Positions 15,967 to 24,102 of a stretch of 45,457 bases of DNA are shown in pieces. How positions within the stretch are numbered: position 1 is the stretch's first letter; every line of letters begins with the position of its first letter. Position numbers and translations under genes: made by a program. Under the pieces are notes generated by a model that searched no databases, was not told the origin of the DNA, and was given only the letters and a program-made list of their open reading frames with translations. Source of the DNA: Richelia sp. CSU_2_1 (lineage in GTDB: Bacteria > Cyanobacteriota > Cyanobacteriia > Cyanobacteriales > Microcoleaceae); assembly GCA_012034575.1 (NCBI GenBank), contig JAAUPF010000035.1, positions 1 through 45,457 of the forward strand, written 5' to 3'.

Positions 15967-18396
15967 TTAATTATTCACAGGCAAACGGATCGTAAAAGTA
16001 GAACCCACACCCACTTCACTTGTTACTGAAATACTGCCACCCATCATCTGACAGAAGCGCTGGCTGATAGCCAAACCCAAACCCGTGCCGCCGTACTTCC
16101 GCGTAGTCGAAGCATCGGCTTGAGTAAACGGTTGAAAAATGCGATCCAATTGATCTGGACTCATGCCAATTCCAGTATCAGTACAGTTAACAACTAAAAA
16201 TTCCTTACTCGCAATCGCTTGTTGGGAATTACCGCTATTTTCTTCACTTTCTCCATCACTATTAACCGCCGATTCTCGGATCGCAGTCAGACTAATAATG
16301 CCATTATGGGTAAACTTAGCAGCATTGCTCAGCAAGTTTAATAAAATCTGCCGTACTTTAGTAATGTCGGAGTGCATAGTTCCCGCATTGCTAATTTGAC
16401 TGGCATCTAAAATATTGCCATTTTTTTCTATTAGCGGCAGGGCAGTGGTGGCAACTTCTTCAATCAAACATCCAATGTCGAAGGTTTCTAGATACAAATC
16501 CATTTTGCCTGCTTCGATTTTGGAAATGTCGAGAATGTCGTTAATTAATGACAGCAAATGCCTGCCAGCGCTCCAGATTTTGTTTATATCAGGAATAATT
16601 TCAGTGTTACCGCAATCCTCGCTTTCTTCTTGGAGCATTTCACTGTAGCCGATAATCGCATTTAAGGGAGTTCGCAATTCGTGGCTCATGTTGGCTAAAA
16701 ATGCGCTTTTTGCTGTCGAAGCCGCTTCCGCTGCTTCTAGAGCCAATTGCAGCGCGGATTCAAAGGCTTTGCGAGTGCTGATATCCTCAACGCTACCTTC
16801 GTAATAGAGTACCTCACCGCTAGCATCCCGCACCGCGCGCGCGCTTTCAGAAACCCAAATTATACTGCCGTCAGCGCGGTATACCTGAGACTCAAATCCC
16901 GATATTTCGCCCGCTTCATTCATGATGCGCGTAAATTCTTGGCGGCGTTGGGGTTCGACATAGGCTTGCTGTCTGAGGTCTGTCAAATTTGATGTCAATT
17001 CTTCGGGAGTAGCATAGCCGTAGATGCGGGCTAAAGCTGGATTGACGCTTAAAAAATCACCCTCGGGAGTTGTTTGAAAAATACCTTCGACGGCGTTTTC
17101 AAAGATGCTGCGGTATTTTTGTTCTGCTTGGCGCAGGGCGATTTCTGCACGATCGCGCTCGCTAGCTTCGAGCGCTAATGATACTAGATCTGCCAGAGAA
17201 GCAGCAAAATTTTGTTCTTCTACCGTCCAGTTGCGGGGGGTTCCTATTTGTTCGACACAAATTACTCCTACCGTTTGCCCGCCGAGTCTAATCGGAGCAT
17301 CTAAAGTGGAAGTAGTACCGCTTTTGGTAAAGTAAGATTCGGCAAGTTCTCTCGTTCTACTATCTGAGAGTGCATCATCAGCCGCGATCGTCCGGTCTTC
17401 TTCCAAAGCTTTAAAATAAGCAGGAAAGTCGGCTGCTGCCAGTTCGGCACCTGCGGAATGTTCGCCTCTGCTGCGGTAAAATAAGTCGAGACATTGCAAT
17501 TTCGATCGTCCTTCATCGTACAGCCAAGCGCCGACTGCTTCTACCTCTAGAGTGTGAGACGCGGCTTTGGTAATTTCCCTTAAAGCTACTTGTAAATCGC
17601 CCCGATACAAAGCTTTATTTCTTGCCAATTCTACCAACATCGTATTTTGTTTGAGCAATTGTTTTTGCCTGACGCGCCGCGCCGATTCCGATCGTTTTTG
17701 TTCGGTAATGTCGCGGGCCACCCAAATTACAGAGTCTTCAGAAAGTGGCGAAACGGTGGCGGCAAAATAAATTTCGCGCTCTTTAATAGTTAAAGGATAC
17801 TCTATGCTCACAGTTTTCTTCGTTGCTAAAGATTCTCGAATGCAGTTGAGAAATCCATCGGCTGTCGGTTGGGAAAAAACTTCTGTAAGGGTTTTACCAA
17901 TTAATTCTTCTGCTGGTTTGTACAGCAGCGATAGATTGGTCGGCGCAATTTTTAAGTAGCGACCGCGGGCATCTACAACTATAATTAATTCATTCATAGC
18001 AGCAAACAAAGCCCGCAGTTCTGCTTCGGCGGCTTTGAGTTCGGCAGTCCTCTGCGCAACTCGAATTTCTAAAGTAGAATTAGTTTTTTCTAGCGTCGCA
18101 AAAGAAGAGCGCAACTGTCTTGCCATGTTGTTGAACGATTGAGCGAGAACTCCCAGTTCGTTAACGCCTCGGACTTCTATTTCGGAATCTAACGCTGGGG
18201 AGGTAAAGTCGGAATCTTCGGACATTTTAGTTAAGGCGCGAGAAGCTTCCAGCAATCTGGTAATTGGTTGGGCAACCCAGCGAGAAGTGAGCAGTCCCAG
18301 GACGATCGCCACTACGAACGCAAAAAAGCACAATAGAATAGTTGTGCGAGTGTTGGCATTAATTTGCTGCATGAAGTCAGCTTCGGGAATTGCCAC
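15967..18396 (-). CDS. Histidine kinase, HAMP-PAS-GAF-PAS-HisKA-HATPase part (frameshifted)
   Basis: This is the cytoplasmic part of a large sensor kinase. It begins inside the second membrane helix (TTILLCFFAFVVAIVLGLL), then HAMP (to ~105), PAS (~130-235), GAF (~250-420), PAS with PAC (~430-550), HisKA with the phosphorylated histidine in SHELRTPLN (~575) and an HATPase domain (N box LLSNAAKF, G1 DTGIGM, G2 GGTGLGLAI). The GTG at 18396 is not a true start: the reading frame continues from the Cache-domain frame upstream once one base is restored near 18420. No receiver domain or response regulator is adjacent. Confidence 0.88.
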   Translation of the reverse strand: MAIPEADFMQQINANTRTTILLCFFAFVVAIVLGLLTSRWVAQPITRLLEASRALTKMSEDSDFTSPALDSEIEVRGVNELGVLAQSFNNMARQLRSSFATLEKTNSTLEIRVAQRTAELKAAEAELRALFAAMNELIIVVDARGRYLKIAPTNLSLLYKPAEELIGKTLTEVFSQPTADGFLNCIRESLATKKTVSIEYPLTIKEREIYFAATVSPLSEDSVIWVARDITEQKRSESARRVRQKQLLKQNTMLVELARNKALYRGDLQVALREITKAASHTLEVEAVGAWLYDEGRSKLQCLDLFYRSRGEHSAGAELAAADFPAYFKALEEDRTIAADDALSDSRTRELAESYFTKSGTTSTLDAPIRLGGQTVGVICVEQIGTPRNWTVEEQNFAASLADLVSLALEASERDRAEIALRQAEQKYRSIFENAVEGIFQTTPEGDFLSVNPALARIYGYATPEELTSNLTDLRQQAYVEPQRRQEFTRIMNEAGEISGFESQVYRADGSIIWVSESARAVRDASGEVLYYEGSVEDISTRKAFESALQLALEAAEAASTAKSAFLANMSHELRTPLNAIIGYSEMLQEESEDCGNTEIIPDINKIWSAGRHLLSLINDILDISKIEAGKMDLYLETFDIGCLIEEVATTALPLIEKNGNILDASQISNAGTMHSDITKVRQILLNLLSNAAKFTHNGIISLTAIRESAVNSDGESEENSGNSQQAIASKEFLVVNCTDTGIGMSPDQLDRIFQPFTQADASTTRKYGGTGLGLAISQRFCQMMGGSISVTSEVGVGSTFTIRLPVNN

Positions 18397-18401
18397 TACA
18401 A

Positions 18402-19358
18402 TCAGCCAATCGAGGCCGCGGCGTCTTGCAAGGGAGCAACTGTCACAAATTGACGCTTGCCGTCGATATCGAAACTAAATTGTCCTTTATTTTCAATATT
18501 TTTCAAACTGCCAAATCTGTTTTGTAAATAGGCAGAGGCAGATCGAATTAACAAATTTTTGCTGTCAGTTGCTATCAACCGTTTTTGTCCGTCTTTAGTA
18601 GCAGTAAATGGCAATTCATCCGTCGAACTGCCAACTATTTCACCGCTGCGTTCGATCGCGAAAACTTGTCCCGACTGGCTGATTTTAATACTTTTGAGAA
18701 ACTCGCTGATTTGAGAAAGAGTCAGGTCAATGGCCAGTACCCCTTCCAAGCTGCCATTCTCGCTGTAGATTGGTGCGACCGGTGTAATCCCCAGTACCGG
18801 CGAAGCAGTAAATACATAGATTGGCGACCAGGTAGGTAATTTCGACTGTTTGGCCGCTAGGTACCAGGGTCTAGTACGGGGGTCATAGGGTGCGGTTTTG
18901 ACAAGCTCAGTGCGATTTCCCCCCTTGTCCAGGCGATAAATTTCGCGGTTGGGGGCGGTTGTTTCATCTCTGATGTATACCAAATCTTCTGCTTCTCGCT
19001 TGAGCAAGAGAAATCTGCCCGCTTCGTCGCCGTAGTAGATTGTAGTAGTGCGATCGCTCAGTTTGGTCTGCTCCCACAAATAGCGCTCTAAATTGGGAAA
19101 GTCTGCTGGGTCTAAATTACCAGATGCGATCGCGGCAGTATTCATTTGCAGGAACAGGTGAGACAAGTCTGCAAAACTTTGAAAATGTTCTTTGGTTCTG
19201 GCGGCGACTTCCAGACTCAGCCTGGTGGCGAGGTCGTTGACAGCTTTTTGCCCGTTGCGAAACGACAGCCATCCTGTCACGCCGACGGCTACGGAGATTT
19301 GCACAACCAGCGGTACCAACAAAATCAAGCGCAGCGACATTCTGGGTGAAGCTTTCAT
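18402..19358 (-). CDS. Histidine kinase, N-terminal dCache sensor part (frameshifted)
   Basis: ATG 19358 starts a membrane anchor (LRLILLVPLVVQISVAVGVTGWLSF) followed by a double-Cache periplasmic sensor domain: TIYYGDEAGRFLL, the DPRTRPWYLAA motif typical of dCache_1, VLAIDLTLSQISEFL and IVGSS. It stops after VAPLQDAAASIG, but adding one G to the GG at 18420-18421 gives DARGLDWLIVVAIPEADF and joins it to the downstream kinase frame. The full protein would be 1130 residues over 15967-19358 (3392 bases plus one, divisible by three). The ligand of the sensor is unknown; Cache domains bind small molecules such as amino acids or carboxylates. Confidence 0.88.
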   Translation of the reverse strand: MKASPRMSLRLILLVPLVVQISVAVGVTGWLSFRNGQKAVNDLATRLSLEVAARTKEHFQSFADLSHLFLQMNTAAIASGNLDPADFPNLERYLWEQTKLSDRTTTIYYGDEAGRFLLLKREAEDLVYIRDETTAPNREIYRLDKGGNRTELVKTAPYDPRTRPWYLAAKQSKLPTWSPIYVFTASPVLGITPVAPIYSENGSLEGVLAIDLTLSQISEFLKSIKISQSGQVFAIERSGEIVGSSTDELPFTATKDGQKRLIATDSKNLLIRSASAYLQNRFGSLKNIENKGQFSFDIDGKRQFVTVAPLQDAAASIG

Positions 19359-19418
19359 ACAATCTCACGGTAGCTGAGAAACGAGTGTGTCTTTAGATAT
19401 GGGAGGAAAATCGATGTG

Positions 19419-19436
19419 GCAGGCTAAAGCCTGCTG
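19419..19436. repeat. Short perfect hairpin in the gap after the histidine kinase
   Basis: GGCAGGCT-AA-AGCCTGCT is a compact inverted repeat in the ~730-bp gap between the divergent histidine kinase and the 113-residue gene. The remainder of the gap has the aldo/keto-like remnant at 19576 and a short CTTGCTT-type repeat near 19830-19870, and otherwise nothing I can call. Confidence 0.45.
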
Positions 19437-19575
19437 TGTTTGCGACTTGCCTAAAGTTACTTTAATTTAGATTTCAATGATTCATATATATAGTTTCCTT
19501 TCGGATACCAAACGGGTTTGCCTATTCTTTGTCACGTGGTAGATACTTAAATATAAGTTACAAATTAGCTGTTCG

Positions 19576-19788
19576 ATGAAACTGCGCGATCGACAGGTGC
19601 GGTGGCTGGGGGTGTCCAATTTTGATGTCGCCTCAACTGCTTGCAATATTAATCATGACACTACTTGCGGTGAATGCACCGATCGCACCCCGAAATGCAG
19701 CTATGCGGTTGTGCTGCAAGTTCCACCCTATCCTGCAACCAGCCTAAAAGCAATCCAGCAGTTAGCACTCATCGGTCATAAGTGCTAG
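19576..19788 (+). pseudogene. Possible aldo/keto reductase remnant
   Basis: A 70-residue frame begins MKLRDRQVRWLGVSNFDVA. The VRWLGVSNFDV string is a close match to the GKVRxxGVSNF motif of aldo/keto reductases. The rest (NINHDTTCGECTDRTPKCSY) has no match I recognise, and flanking frames do not continue the family. It may be a decayed fragment or chance likeness; the short match limits confidence. Confidence 0.25.
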
Positions 19789-19989
19789 CGCCGAGGATTG
19801 ATTTCCCCACTCATTAGTCATTAGTAATCCTACCTTCTTGCTTCTTGCTTCTTGCCTCTGCCTGCTTGCTTCTCGAATATTAAAAAAAATTAATTGTTCG
19901 GCATAAATGTAAATATTTTAACAATTATCCTCCAACAAGTTTGCTATTAATAAAATAAGTTGGCAAAATCCCGATCGAACATCGGGGAC

Positions 19990-20008
19990 AATTGCAGCGC
20001 CTGCAATT
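19990..20008 (+). promoter_or_regulatory. Hairpin in the leader of the 113-residue gene
   Basis: AATTGCAG-CGC-CTGCAATT is a perfect 8-bp stem with a 3-base loop, about 80 bases before the start codon. It could be an upstream transcript end or a leader structure; no T run follows. Confidence 0.4.
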
Positions 20009-20088
20009 AATCGGTACCAGCAATACTGCAATTTTTCAGCCGTTAGCAGGAGCAAAATTTTAGCACAATAAAACTTTGGGAGGATGGC

Positions 20089-20430
20089 ATGAAATATACA
20101 TTTGAAATTTTAGGCGTATCTCCAATTTTATCATTTTTCAACCAACAGCAGGAATTGCAGAAACAGCAGCCGATCGGGGTAGAATACTTGGGCAACCGCA
20201 AATGCACGCTCGATTCGTTTGTCGCATCCGTGGAGACGGTTTCGCCCAGCCGCGGCTGGGATGTCGAAGTAGTAGTAGACACCGTGATTAGTTTCTGGAT
20301 GCAAAACTCCGATAGCATCCAGTATTGGAAGCGTCGGTTGCAGGATGCGGGCAGCGAAAACTTATTAATCGCCCGAGTGGGCGATATTAAGTCTTTGCAA
20401 GCTGCCTTTGAATCGCTGCTGGGAGAATAG
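20089..20430 (+). CDS. Conserved cyanobacterial hypothetical protein, 113 aa
   Basis: I do not recognise a characterised family. The protein is compact and mixed alpha/beta (MKYTFEILGVSPILSFFNQQQ, GWDVEVVVDTVISFWMQNS, LLIARVGDIKSLQAAFESLLGE) with no signal peptide or membrane helix, so it is probably cytosolic. A good Shine-Dalgarno (GGGAGG) precedes ATG 20089. The ABC permease start lies 69 bases beyond its stop on the same strand, so they may be co-transcribed. Confidence 0.7.
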   Translation: MKYTFEILGVSPILSFFNQQQELQKQQPIGVEYLGNRKCTLDSFVASVETVSPSRGWDVEVVVDTVISFWMQNSDSIQYWKRRLQDAGSENLLIARVGDIKSLQAAFESLLGE

Positions 20431-20499
20431 GAAAATGCCGGAATTGGTAATTTGCGATCGACAATACTAAAATCAACTCAATGCCAATTCCCAAATATT

Positions 20500-21525
20500 A
20501 TGTCTCGCTCTAAAGCCCTGCAATCTTATATTTTCGTTCGCTTGCTCCTGGCACCCCTGATGCTGTGGACAATTACCACAGCAGTATTTTTGCTGCTGCG
20601 GGCTACACCTGGGGACCCCATCGATGCCATTCTCGGTTCGCGAGCTCCCGCCGCAGCCAAAGCAGCAATGCGCACACAACTCGGCCTCGATGCCCCCCTG
20701 TGGCAGCAATATCTTAATTACATGAAAGACTTATTGAGCCTGGACTTGGGAACCTCCATCACCACTCGGGGACAAACCGTATGGGAAATTATCGGCAATT
20801 ATTTTCCTGCGACGGTGGAATTAGCAGTTTGCAGCATGACCGTGGCTTTAATTGTCGGCATCAGTATCGGTGCCCTGTCAGCATCCCGTCCCAACACAAT
20901 TTTTGATGTCGCAGGCCGTTTGTTTGGCATTATCACCTACTCGCTGCCAGCTTTTTGGGCCGGCATGGTTTTGCAGTTGATTTTTGCGGTGCAGTTGGGC
21001 TGGTTTCCGTTAGGAACTCGCTTTCCGATAACATTTCCCGCGCCTGCTGGCTACACCGGGCTGTACACTGTAGATAGTCTTCTAAGTGCCAACTTGAGTC
21101 AGTTTTTCACGGCTTTGCATTATTTAGCACTGCCAAGTTTGACATTGGGAATTCTCTTAAGCGGTATTTTCGAGCGAATTGTGAGAGTGAATCTGAAGCA
21201 AACAATGCAAGCAGATTATGTAGAAGCAGCTAGAGCTAGAGGAATTCCCGAATTGCGAATTTTGCTGGCTCATTCTCTGAAAAATGCCTTAATTCCAGTG
21301 ATTACGGTCTTGGGATTGACTTTTGCAGCTATGTTGGGCGGTGCTATTTTAACAGAAGTAACTTTTTCTTGGCCGGGTCTGGCAAATCGCCTTTATGAAG
21401 CGATTAGCCTGCGGGATTATCCAACAGTCCAAGGAATTGTAGTATTTTTTGCGGGAATTGTGACGATCGCCAGCATTGTAATTGATATTTTGAACGCTTA
21501 CATCGACCCGCGAATTCGGTACTGA
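20500..21525 (+). CDS. ABC transporter permease, dipeptide/oligopeptide (DppB/OppB) type
   Basis: This inner-membrane permease of a binding-protein-dependent importer for peptides or nickel-like ligands is 341 residues with about six helices. It shows the N-terminal FVRLLLAPLMLWTITTAVF helix, the family string RATPGDPIDAILG, LGLDAPLWQQYLNY, and the EAA loop (YVEAARARGIPELRILLAHSLKNALIPV) that docks on the ATPase. Start: ATG 20500, chosen over TTG 20452, giving the usual family length. No partner permease (DppC), ATPase or binding protein is next to it, so it must assemble with subunits encoded elsewhere, as is common in cyanobacteria. Confidence 0.9.
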   Translation: MSRSKALQSYIFVRLLLAPLMLWTITTAVFLLLRATPGDPIDAILGSRAPAAAKAAMRTQLGLDAPLWQQYLNYMKDLLSLDLGTSITTRGQTVWEIIGNYFPATVELAVCSMTVALIVGISIGALSASRPNTIFDVAGRLFGIITYSLPAFWAGMVLQLIFAVQLGWFPLGTRFPITFPAPAGYTGLYTVDSLLSANLSQFFTALHYLALPSLTLGILLSGIFERIVRVNLKQTMQADYVEAARARGIPELRILLAHSLKNALIPVITVLGLTFAAMLGGAILTEVTFSWPGLANRLYEAISLRDYPTVQGIVVFFAGIVTIASIVIDILNAYIDPRIRY

Positions 21526-21531
21526 AAATCA

Positions 21532-21696
21532 GTTGACAGTTGATAGTTGACAGTTGACAGTTGACAGTTGACAGTTGGGAATTGGGAATTGGGAATTATC
21601 CCACTCTTCCTTCTTCCCTCTCCCTCTTCCTTCTTCCCTCTTCCCTCTTCCTTCTTCCTTCTTCCTTCTTCCTTCTTCCTTCTTCCTTCTTCCTTC
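21532..21696. repeat. Three consecutive heptamer arrays (TTGACAG, TTGGGAA, TTCCTTC)
   Basis: Starting six bases after the permease stop: TTGACAG/TTGATAG (21532-21576), TTGGGAA (about 21576-21596), then TTCCTTC/TTCCCTC pyrimidine units (21605-21696). The array order mirrors that upstream of the kinase at 11621, where TTGACAG-type units also precede TTCCTTC units. Confidence 0.8.
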
Positions 21697-21731
21697 AAGT
21701 ATAATTAGTAAGAAAAGCAATTATCAAACAT

Positions 21732-22178
21732 ATGAAAACACAGGGAACGGGGTATGCTACAGCTATTACACTTACTCAAAAATTACTGGAAAAGCAGTTA
21801 GGCGATAAAGTTTTAGTGCGATCGCAGCTACCAATTCAGTTGGGCGATTCTCAGCCCAAATCGGCAATTGCTGTGGTGGTGCCAGATGTGCTGCGCTATG
21901 CTGGCAGTCACCCCGTTGCTTCGGAAATATACCTGCTGATTGAAATAGCAGATAATAATACGCTGGCTAATGACTGCGAAATTTTAGGAAAAAGATACGC
22001 GCGATCGAAAATAGAAGAATATTGGGTGCTAGATATTAACGGACGCCAACTTCATGTATTTCGAGAACCTGCTGACGACGGCTACCAAAGTCAGATGATT
22101 TTGTCAGAGGATGCAACAGTTGCTATATTGGCTTTCTCTAACTGTACTTTCACTGTCCGCGAGATGTTGCAGCCATAA
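21732..22178 (+). CDS. Uma2-family (DUF820) nuclease-like protein, short form
   Basis: Uma2 proteins have a PD-(D/E)xK nuclease fold and are multiplied in cyanobacteria; their biological role is unsettled. The 148 residues include PDVLRYAGSHPVASEIYLLIEIADNN, then KRYARSKIEEYWVLDINGRQLHVFREP, matching the core with D, E and K. Typical members have 180-200 residues, so about 35 residues are missing at the N-terminus. The start lies 35 bases after a heptamer array, which suggests that repeat growth or insertion removed the original 5' end. A later ATG start is not needed. Confidence 0.8.
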   Translation: MKTQGTGYATAITLTQKLLEKQLGDKVLVRSQLPIQLGDSQPKSAIAVVVPDVLRYAGSHPVASEIYLLIEIADNNTLANDCEILGKRYARSKIEEYWVLDINGRQLHVFREPADDGYQSQMILSEDATVAILAFSNCTFTVREMLQP

Positions 22179-22272
22179 AAAATTCTACTAAGTTTAGTAA
22201 ATCGACTTTTGGGTTGACGACACTTGCTCAATTCTAGGCAATACTGGAGCAAAGACATAAACATGGGAGAAA

Positions 22273-22860
22273 ATGCTGATGAGATTATTGCGAATAACAG
22301 TCGCTCTATCGGCTGCCCTGACTCCACTGGTAGCGGAAACTGCTTTTAGCCGTCCCATGCCCGTAATTGCCGATTTTCCCAGAGCGTCAAACCCTCAAGT
22401 AAATGAACCCGTCTGCTTCATCGAAACCCCAAGCGGCACAACCTTTGATTTAGTCAGCTTGTGCGGCACCAATGCAGACCCCCCAGCTCCCAATAACGCG
22501 GCTCCTGGGGGCAACCCCGCAAACGCTCCTGCAAACGCCCCTAACGCAAACAATCCAGCGGCAACTCCGAATCCAAATGCCGTTACCAGGGATGCGGCGG
22601 GCACACCGATAACTACTCCTGCAGGTACTGCCAATCCCGCTAATCCTGCTAATCCCGCTAATCCCAACGATGTCAATCCGGGAACTGGGCCCGCCGGCAC
22701 TCCCAACGTCAATCCCAACAATGCCAATCCGGGAACTGCGCCCACCGGCACTCCTAACAATGCCAATCCGGGAACTGCTGGCGACGGTTTGGTGCCGAAT
22801 ACGAATATCAATCTTCCGAGAGTCCCGCCGAGCTCTTTTGGACTGAGAGATTTAACGTAG
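22273..22860 (+). CDS. Secreted Asn/Pro/Ala-rich protein, 3' end rewritten by an integrated element
   Basis: An N-terminal signal peptide (MRLLRITVALSAALTPLVAETAFS) leads into a short motif, VCFIETPSGTTFDLVSLCG, found in many cyanobacterial exported proteins. The two cysteines probably form a disulfide. The rest is low complexity, with NPA/ANP and NPGTAPTGTPNNA repeats. The 16-bp sequence coding PSSFG is duplicated at 25677. On that far side, in frame, it continues as PGGVAPTRDAIDGPRSQ-stop, evidently the original C-terminus. The present end GLRDLT-stop is contributed by the inserted element. Start: ATG 22273 or 22279, behind GGGAG. Confidence 0.75.
   Translation: MLMRLLRITVALSAALTPLVAETAFSRPMPVIADFPRASNPQVNEPVCFIETPSGTTFDLVSLCGTNADPPAPNNAAPGGNPANAPANAPNANNPAATPNPNAVTRDAAGTPITTPAGTANPANPANPANPNDVNPGTGPAGTPNVNPNNANPGTAPTGTPNNANPGTAGDGLVPNTNINLPRVPPSSFGLRDLT
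22826..22841 (+). repeat. Left attachment site of the integrative element
   Basis: CGCCGAGCTCTTTTGG, 16 bp identical to 25677-25692, lying in the host codons for P-S-S-F-G. The sequence diverges directly on both sides. Confidence 0.8.
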
Positions 22861-22908
22861 AATCAATACTTTCAGCCATTTAGCCCCCGATTTCTAGACT
22901 GTTTCTAG
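22861..22908. promoter_or_regulatory. Putative recombinase arm sites, left end
   Basis: AATCAATACTTTCAG (22861-22875) has a perfect 15-bp inverse copy at 25560-25574 near the other end. Next to it, TTTCTAGACTGTTTCTAG (22891-22908) matches TTTCTAGATTATTTCTAG at 25591-25608 at 16 of 18 positions in direct orientation. Paired motifs near both ends fit arm-type recombinase binding; this is inferred. Confidence 0.45.
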
Positions 22909-23077
22909 TTATTTAACGTATTTGCGTCGTTTCAGGCGATGAGTTCGCTTAAGTTGAGGGCGTGGTTGGGGCATGAGAATCTAGACAATTCTAGTATGAC
23001 CTTAGGCAGTCACCTACGGGTAGTCACAAAAATCACCACACCCAATTAAGGGTAGTGGTGATAGGGGTGTAAATGTT

Positions 23078-23102
23078 TTAGCGTGCTAAGTTAGCACGCT
23101 AA
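23078..23102. repeat. 25-bp palindrome, copy 1
   Basis: TTAGCGTGCTAA-G-TTAGCACGCTAA: two 12-bp complementary halves round one base, lying eight bases past the stop of the 88-residue gene. Copies 2 and 3 (24010, 25626) have the halves in the opposite order. Confidence 0.7.
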
Positions 23103-23110
23103 CTGTCGTT

Positions 23111-23377
23111 TCAGGTGAATATCAGGCTTAACAGCGCCTCAACATCGCTCAATGTTGCCTTCGATTTCTTGTTTTGTGATTTCAGTTGATTTAACAAGTC
23201 AGCGACATCAGGTGTATCACTTGAAACAGGTGATACACCCTTGTCTAATTTGTGAGCGATCGCCAATATTTCATCAGCTAGTGCTACAGGCACTCGGATG
23301 CTCTTGGTAACTCCATGCTTCCACTTACCCTCAAAGTGTTTGAGGTTAGCCAAACTGTTGCTATTAATATTGCTCAT
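23111..23377 (-). CDS. Small RHH-like DNA-binding protein of the element
   Basis: An 88-residue protein. The stretch GKWKHGVTKSIRVPVALADEILAIAHKLDKG is typical of small proteins on cyanobacterial mobile elements, where 'T-x-x-IRVP...A-x-x-IL' starts a ribbon-helix-helix-like unit. The second half is a helical tail (DVADLLNQLKSQNKKSKATLSDVEALLSLIFT). It may be a regulator or directionality factor for the recombinase; the evidence for that is position only. It is divergent from nothing close by: the next ~700 bases upstream are non-coding. Confidence 0.6.
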   Translation of the reverse strand: MSNINSNSLANLKHFEGKWKHGVTKSIRVPVALADEILAIAHKLDKGVSPVSSDTPDVADLLNQLKSQNKKSKATLSDVEALLSLIFT

Positions 23378-23484
23378 TTCACTTGTGTCGTGTGATATAC
23401 TTCAATATATAAGGATTCACGCAAAGGTAGTAGACTTTTGTCCCCTGATTACTATAATACCCTCTAAACTTAAAGGATTTCTCC

Positions 23485-23605
23485 AAATACGTAGGGTTTG
23501 GAGAGTACGGACTGAACAAAAAATGACCCTCTAGTGAGCGAAAAGATTTTGCAAACCTGTAGGGTTTGTCAAATCGCGTTTTGAACACTAACAGGGTTTT
23601 AAGCT
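23485..23605. repeat. Repeated GTAGGGTTTG-type motifs in the element core
   Basis: GTAGGGTTTGG (about 23491), GTAGGGTTTGT (about 23561) and ACAGGGTTTTA (about 23591) repeat a TAGGGTTTG core in the same orientation upstream of the AT-rich stretch. Spacing is uneven. They could be iteron-like binding sites; this is weakly supported. Confidence 0.3.
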
Positions 23606-23616
23606 AGGAAACTTAA

Positions 23617-23850
23617 AACTAGAATATGTTTAATATTCACTAAAAAACTAATAAGTTTTAGTTAAAATTTATATTATTACTAGTTTATAGATAATTAATG
23701 AATAATATTTATATTTAACAATATAATATATAGATTATACAATCTGTATATTATATAACAGACTTGTATTATACATAGGAGGTTTATAATATAATCTTTT
23801 AGAAAGAAGCGAAATATAAGCTTTTAAGGCATATAGAGAGGTGAGTAAAT
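23617..23850. other. Very AT-rich core of the element
   Basis: About 230 bases of almost only A and T (repeated TATAATATA and TTTATATT words) between the small gene and the recombinase. An AGGAGG at about 23779 is not followed by a credible coding start. AT-rich DNA like this beside repeated motifs can be an origin or promoter region; there is no gene to assign it to. Confidence 0.4.
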
Positions 23851-23869
23851 CCCTCCTACCTAATTCACA

Positions 23870-23975
23870 TCGCGGGCAACACGCCCCTAGAATCGCTTTC
23901 TAGAGTGCGCTAGTTAAACAAACGTACAAGGGTAGCTACTGGATATCACTTGGGATAAGTGACTCTAGTTTTTTC
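23870..23975 (+). ncRNA. Possible structured transcript with terminator
   Basis: GC-richer DNA after the AT core folds into CTAGAA-TCGCT-TTCTAG (about 23889-23905) and then TCACTT-GGGAT-AAGTGA (23946-23962), followed by a run of six T at 23969-23974. The last hairpin looks like an intrinsic terminator for a short plus-strand transcript. No protein frame fills the region. This is a candidate only. Confidence 0.3.
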
Positions 23976-24009
23976 TAAAATTAGCAACCCGCTCAAGCTC
24001 TCTACTTTT

Positions 24010-24034
24010 TTAGCACGCTAAGTTAGCGTGCTAA
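24010..24034. repeat. 25-bp palindrome, copy 2
   Basis: TTAGCACGCTAA-G-TTAGCGTGCTAA followed by CTTAGAAAC. The same string, same orientation, recurs at 25626-25650, so copies 2 and 3 bracket the recombinase gene exactly, one beyond its 3' end and one before its 5' end. Confidence 0.7.
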
Positions 24035-24049
24035 CTTAGAAACAAGAAG

Positions 24050-24081
24050 CCCTAGGCGGTTAAACCTAGGGTGTAATTTTT
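24050..24081. terminator. Hairpin 3' of the recombinase
   Basis: CCCTAGG-CGGTTAAA-CCTAGGG (24050-24071) with five T following on the plus strand. It lies 20-50 bases past the recombinase stop, between that stop and palindrome copy 2. Confidence 0.55.
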
Positions 24082-24102
24082 GGGTCAAGTATTTTGACTT
24101 AA

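Noticed and set aside
21532..21696. CRISPR-like appearance of regular repeats
   Set aside because: The repeats are 7-bp tandem units without spacers, and no cas genes are present in the window.
22395..22811. 138-codon open frame on the minus strand, rich in Gly/Ala/Leu/Pro
   Set aside because: It is the mirror of the repetitive Asn/Pro/Ala-coding DNA of the secreted-protein gene; its composition follows from the repeat and it has no start context.
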